This document shows, piece after piece, positions 6,320 to 8,590 of a stretch of DNA of 8,590 nucleotides. Numbering within the stretch: position 1 is the first letter of the stretch; each line of letters opens with the position of its first letter. A program made the position numbers and the translations under genes. The notes beneath the pieces were generated by a model, which ran no database searches, was not told the origin of the DNA, and saw only the letters and a program-made list of their open reading frames with translations. The DNA is from DATIXD01 sp035518875. GTDB lineage: Bacteria > Pseudomonadota > Gammaproteobacteria > Methylococcales > Methylococcaceae. Location of the stretch: assembly GCA_035518875.1 (NCBI GenBank), contig DATIXD010000104.1:1-8590 (forward strand). Reading direction: 5' to 3'.

Positions 6320-8590
6320 TTATTCCCCGCGGTCCTCGGTTCGCCCCTCATCGCCCCCGATGGCCATGGGGGAATGAGAGGGGAACTGGGGAGAGAGGTT
6401 TGACCTGAAGCTCACCCACCTGGACCCGGCGGCGCGCCTTCGAGCTGCGCAGGTTCGGCTTGCGCTGGAGGCGTTCGCCGACGCGGCGAGCTTCGACTTG
6501 AGGATTGTGTGTGACACAGCGGCATCCTCGGCAATGAGCCCGCGTATTGTTCCGTTTTCGTTCCGATTGGCGGTGAGGGCCGCGCAGGCACGGGTGAATT
6601 CGCGCTGCAATTCGTCCAGACATTCGGACGTTACGTCGAACTCGGCCGTGCCTGCGCGGGTTTCGATGTCGGCGCAGAGCTGCGCAAGCTGCCGCGCGCC
6701 GAGATTGGCAGCGCTCCCTTTGATCGCATGCGCAATTCTGGCGACGGCGGGAAGGTCCGCACGTTGGACCGCGTCGCGGAGGTCCTCAAGGCGCATTCCG
6801 ATGTCTTGCACGAAAAGCTCGACCAGTTTGGCTTTGAGCTCACTCCCCATGCCCTCGAGCTCGGGCCGGCGATCGAACACGGTTGGGTCGATCGGGCCCG
6901 GCATCTCCCTTTCGGGCTCGGCAGATGTCTCGACAGGTTCGGCTGGCGCTGGCGCCGCATGGGCCGGGGGTACGGACGCCGCCGGCTGCGCGGGGCTCGA
7001 CCGGCCGGGGCTGCCGTGCCGTGCCAGGGCCTCGAACATCTTTGGCCAGTCGATGGGCTTGGTCAGCGCACCGTTCATGCCCGCCGCCTTGTAGCGTGCC
7101 ATATCCTCCGGCATCACATTGGCGCTCTGGGCGAGAACGGGGACGTCGCAGGCCGGCGGCGGCATCTGGCGAATCCTGACGGTGGCCTCGATGCCGTCCA
7201 TCACCGGCATCTGGACGTCCATGAGCACGACGTCGAAGGCCTCGCGCGCCACGAGCTCGACCGCCTCCCGGCCGTTCGCCGCGGTCACGACGTCATGGCC
7301 GTGCGCGCGCAGCATGTCGGCGACCAGGATCTGGTTCATTTCGACATCCTCTACCAGCAATACGCGTCGCGGCTGCTGGTCGCCAACGCGGGGCATTGAG
7401 GTTTCCCGCGGGGCCGCGTCGGTGCTTACGGTCAGAGGCAGCTCGAACCAGAAGCGGCTGCCCACCCCCTCCAAGCTGGCGACACCGATCTCGCCCCCCA
7501 TCGCCTCGACTAGGCGCCGCGAGATCGCCAAGCCCAACCCGGTGCCGCCGTAACGGCGCGTGGTCGAGGAATCGGCCAGGCTGAACGGGTTGAACAGGAT
7601 CTTCCGCTTTTCCTCCGAAATGCCGATCCCGGTATCGCGGACCTCGAAATGGTAGCGCTCGCGCCGATCCGCCATCGTCCGGTGCGAGACCGTGACGGTC
7701 ACGCCGCCGCGCCGGGTGAACTTGATGCCGTTGCCGACCAGGTTGATCAGCACCTGCCTGAGCCTCATGGGATCGCCGCGAAGCCGGGGCGTGCCATCAT
7801 CGTCCGCCTCGAAGCGGAGTTCCAGCCCGGCCTCCACCGCCAGCGGCGTGAGGAGCGAGCACACCTGCGCGAGCACCTCCGGAATACTGAATTCAATCGC
7901 CTCGAGTTCGATCTTCTTGGCCTCGATGCGGGAGAAGTCGAGAATATCGTTGATCAGCGAGAGCAGATGGCGGCCCGAGGCGCGGATCCACGCCACATAT
8001 TCGCGTTGCTTCGCCGGCAGCGGCGCCTGCATCAGAAGATCGGCCATGCCGAGCACGCCGGTCATCGGCGTCCGGATTTCGTGGCTCATGACCGCGAGGA
8101 ACTCCGACTTGGCCCGGACGGCTTCCTGCGCGGCCCTGGTCGTCTCTCGCAGCTGCGCCATGAGCTTCTCGCGCTGCCCCAGGACCGCCGCGAGCGGCAG
8201 GGTCGAGACCAGGGCGACCAAGATGTAAAGCTGCAGGTACTGAACCCTATGCGTGCTAGCCAAGGCGGCGATCGGCCCATGGCCGGTAAACGTGCTCCAG
8301 ATGGCGATCAGGGCCAGAGGGGCCGCCGCCGTGGTGGCGCCGAGCAGTCGGCCCCTGAAGGTTGTCAGGAGCAGGAAGGGAAAGGCAAGGAACAATCCCG
8401 GCAAAGCATTATGAAAATCGAAATAGCCGACGACGGCGACAAGGGCGGGGAGCGCGAGCGTTTGAAATGCGACATGGCCTGCGCCTGCGGTCCAGAAGGG
8501 CGGATTTGTCCAGCTCAGCAGGAGTGGCGTGATCGTCAGCAGGCCCGAGGCGTCGGCGAGATACCAGGCCTGAGCTGCTGCTGGTTTCGT
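6320..8590 (-). CDS. Hybrid sensor histidine kinase (MASE1-like, HisKA, HATPase, REC, Hpt), 5' end missing
   Basis: This membrane sensor would pass phosphate His to Asp to His within one chain. The frame stays open to 8590 (756 visible residues), so the N-terminus lies outside; a TTG at 8404 is not the real start. Residues are numbered from 8590. Residues 1 to about 140 hold hydrophobic segments with AWYLADASGLLTITPLLLSW, resembling MASE1. Next is a HisKA domain with H170 (SHEIRTP), then an ATPase domain with the N box (N283, N287), DTGIGI and GGTGLGLAI. A receiver follows with acidic LLVED, phospho-acceptor D458 (LMDVQMP) and K511. After a Pro/Ala-rich linker comes an Hpt domain with H621 (AHAIKGSAANLG). 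The final 80 or so residues fit no domain and look appended. With no output domain, phosphate probably goes to a separate regulator; none is visible here. Confidence 0.92.
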   Translation of the reverse strand, partial: TKPAAAQAWYLADASGLLTITPLLLSWTNPPFWTAGAGHVAFQTLALPALVAVVGYFDFHNALPGLFLAFPFLLLTTFRGRLLGATTAAAPLALIAIWSTFTGHGPIAALASTHRVQYLQLYILVALVSTLPLAAVLGQREKLMAQLRETTRAAQEAVRAKSEFLAVMSHEIRTPMTGVLGMADLLMQAPLPAKQREYVAWIRASGRHLLSLINDILDFSRIEAKKIELEAIEFSIPEVLAQVCSLLTPLAVEAGLELRFEADDDGTPRLRGDPMRLRQVLINLVGNGIKFTRRGGVTVTVSHRTMADRRERYHFEVRDTGIGISEEKRKILFNPFSLADSSTTRRYGGTGLGLAISRRLVEAMGGEIGVASLEGVGSRFWFELPLTVSTDAAPRETSMPRVGDQQPRRVLLVEDVEMNQILVADMLRAHGHDVVTAANGREAVELVAREAFDVVLMDVQMPVMDGIEATVRIRQMPPPACDVPVLAQSANVMPEDMARYKAAGMNGALTKPIDWPKMFEALARHGSPGRSSPAQPAASVPPAHAAPAPAEPVETSAEPEREMPGPIDPTVFDRRPELEGMGSELKAKLVELFVQDIGMRLEDLRDAVQRADLPAVARIAHAIKGSAANLGARQLAQLCADIETRAGTAEFDVTSECLDELQREFTRACAALTANRNENGTIRGLIAEDAAVSHTILKSKLAASANASSASRTCAARRRAAGSRWVSFRSNLSPQFPSHSPMAIGGDEGRTEDRGE
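6344..6383 (-). terminator. Strong hairpin inside the 3' tail of the kinase frame
   Basis: CCCCTCAT (6344-6351) pairs imperfectly with ATGAGAGGGG (6374-6383). Inside it CCCCC (6354-6358) pairs with GGGGG (6368-6372) around GATGGCCAT. A structure of this strength is unusual within coding sequence and would fit a transcription end for the kinase gene or a gene once downstream of it. No T-run follows, so termination is not proven. Confidence 0.35.
6402..6538 (-). pseudogene. Possible truncated response-regulator sequence within the kinase tail
   Basis: In the kinase frame, after the Hpt domain, LIAEDAAVSHTILKSKL (6538-6488) looks like the first strand and helix of a receiver domain, with the paired acidic residues E-D. 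The rest of a receiver does not follow. In another minus-strand frame directly after it (6497-6402) the sequence reads VEARRVGERLQRKPNLRS, then ARRRVQVGELQVK, which vaguely resembles the linker and first strand of an OmpR-type DNA-binding domain. The plus strand over the same bases is also open and protein-like (LTHLDPAARLRAAQVRLALE), so the origin of this piece is ambiguous. I read it as remnant coding DNA joined to the kinase. Confidence 0.3.

Noticed and set aside
6728..7399. A 223-codon open frame on the plus strand, and a 198-codon one at 6498-7094
   Set aside because: Both lie opposite the kinase receiver and Hpt coding regions and show only shadow-type sequence.
8402..8404. TTG as the start codon of the kinase
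   Set aside because: The same frame stays open to the window edge and reads as MASE1-like membrane sequence, so the gene begins outside the window.

Overview
This window looks like proteobacterial DNA, most likely from an alphaproteobacterium. That assignment is inferred from gene content and GC-rich codon use, not from a marker gene. Composition changes along the window. The stretch from about 130 to 900 is AT-rich (hand count of 601-660: 22 of 60 bases are G or C). The stretch 948-3755 is intermediate, and 4650-8590 is GC-rich (7201-7260: 40 of 60). This suggests a mosaic region with at least one acquired or decayed segment.

Left edge (1-947): the first 16 codons of an IS630-family transposase run off the window on the minus strand. 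An AT-rich stretch follows with one unrecognised small gene (about 422-814) and a short promoter-like region holding a 6-6-6 inverted repeat.

Centre left (948-3755, plus strand): three tightly spaced genes form an operon for short-chain keto/hydroxy acid metabolism: acetoacetate decarboxylase (adc), (R)-3-hydroxybutyrate dehydrogenase (bdhA) and a patatin-like lipid hydrolase with a DUF3734-type tail. Together the first two would interconvert 3-hydroxybutyrate and acetoacetate and drain acetoacetate to acetone and CO2. The hydrolase may supply or process lipid or polyester substrate.

Centre (3756-4651): a convergent minus-strand gene of unknown function (3792-4233) is broken by a one-base frameshift. 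About 420 bp with no convincing gene follows.

Right half: a short Hsp70/YegD-type ATPase lacking a substrate-binding domain (4652-5938, minus) is separated from a decayed plus-strand Fic-family N-terminus (6122 to about 6268) by an intergenic region packed with hairpins built on GGCGAA/TTCGCC. This is the most unusual part of the window. Beyond it a large minus-strand hybrid histidine kinase (MASE1-like membrane region, HisKA, HATPase, receiver, Hpt) runs off the right edge. Its last 80 or so codons look non-native, with a receiver-like start that is cut off and a strong hairpin. The interval from about 5940 to 6500 therefore reads as a scar where several genes were truncated.
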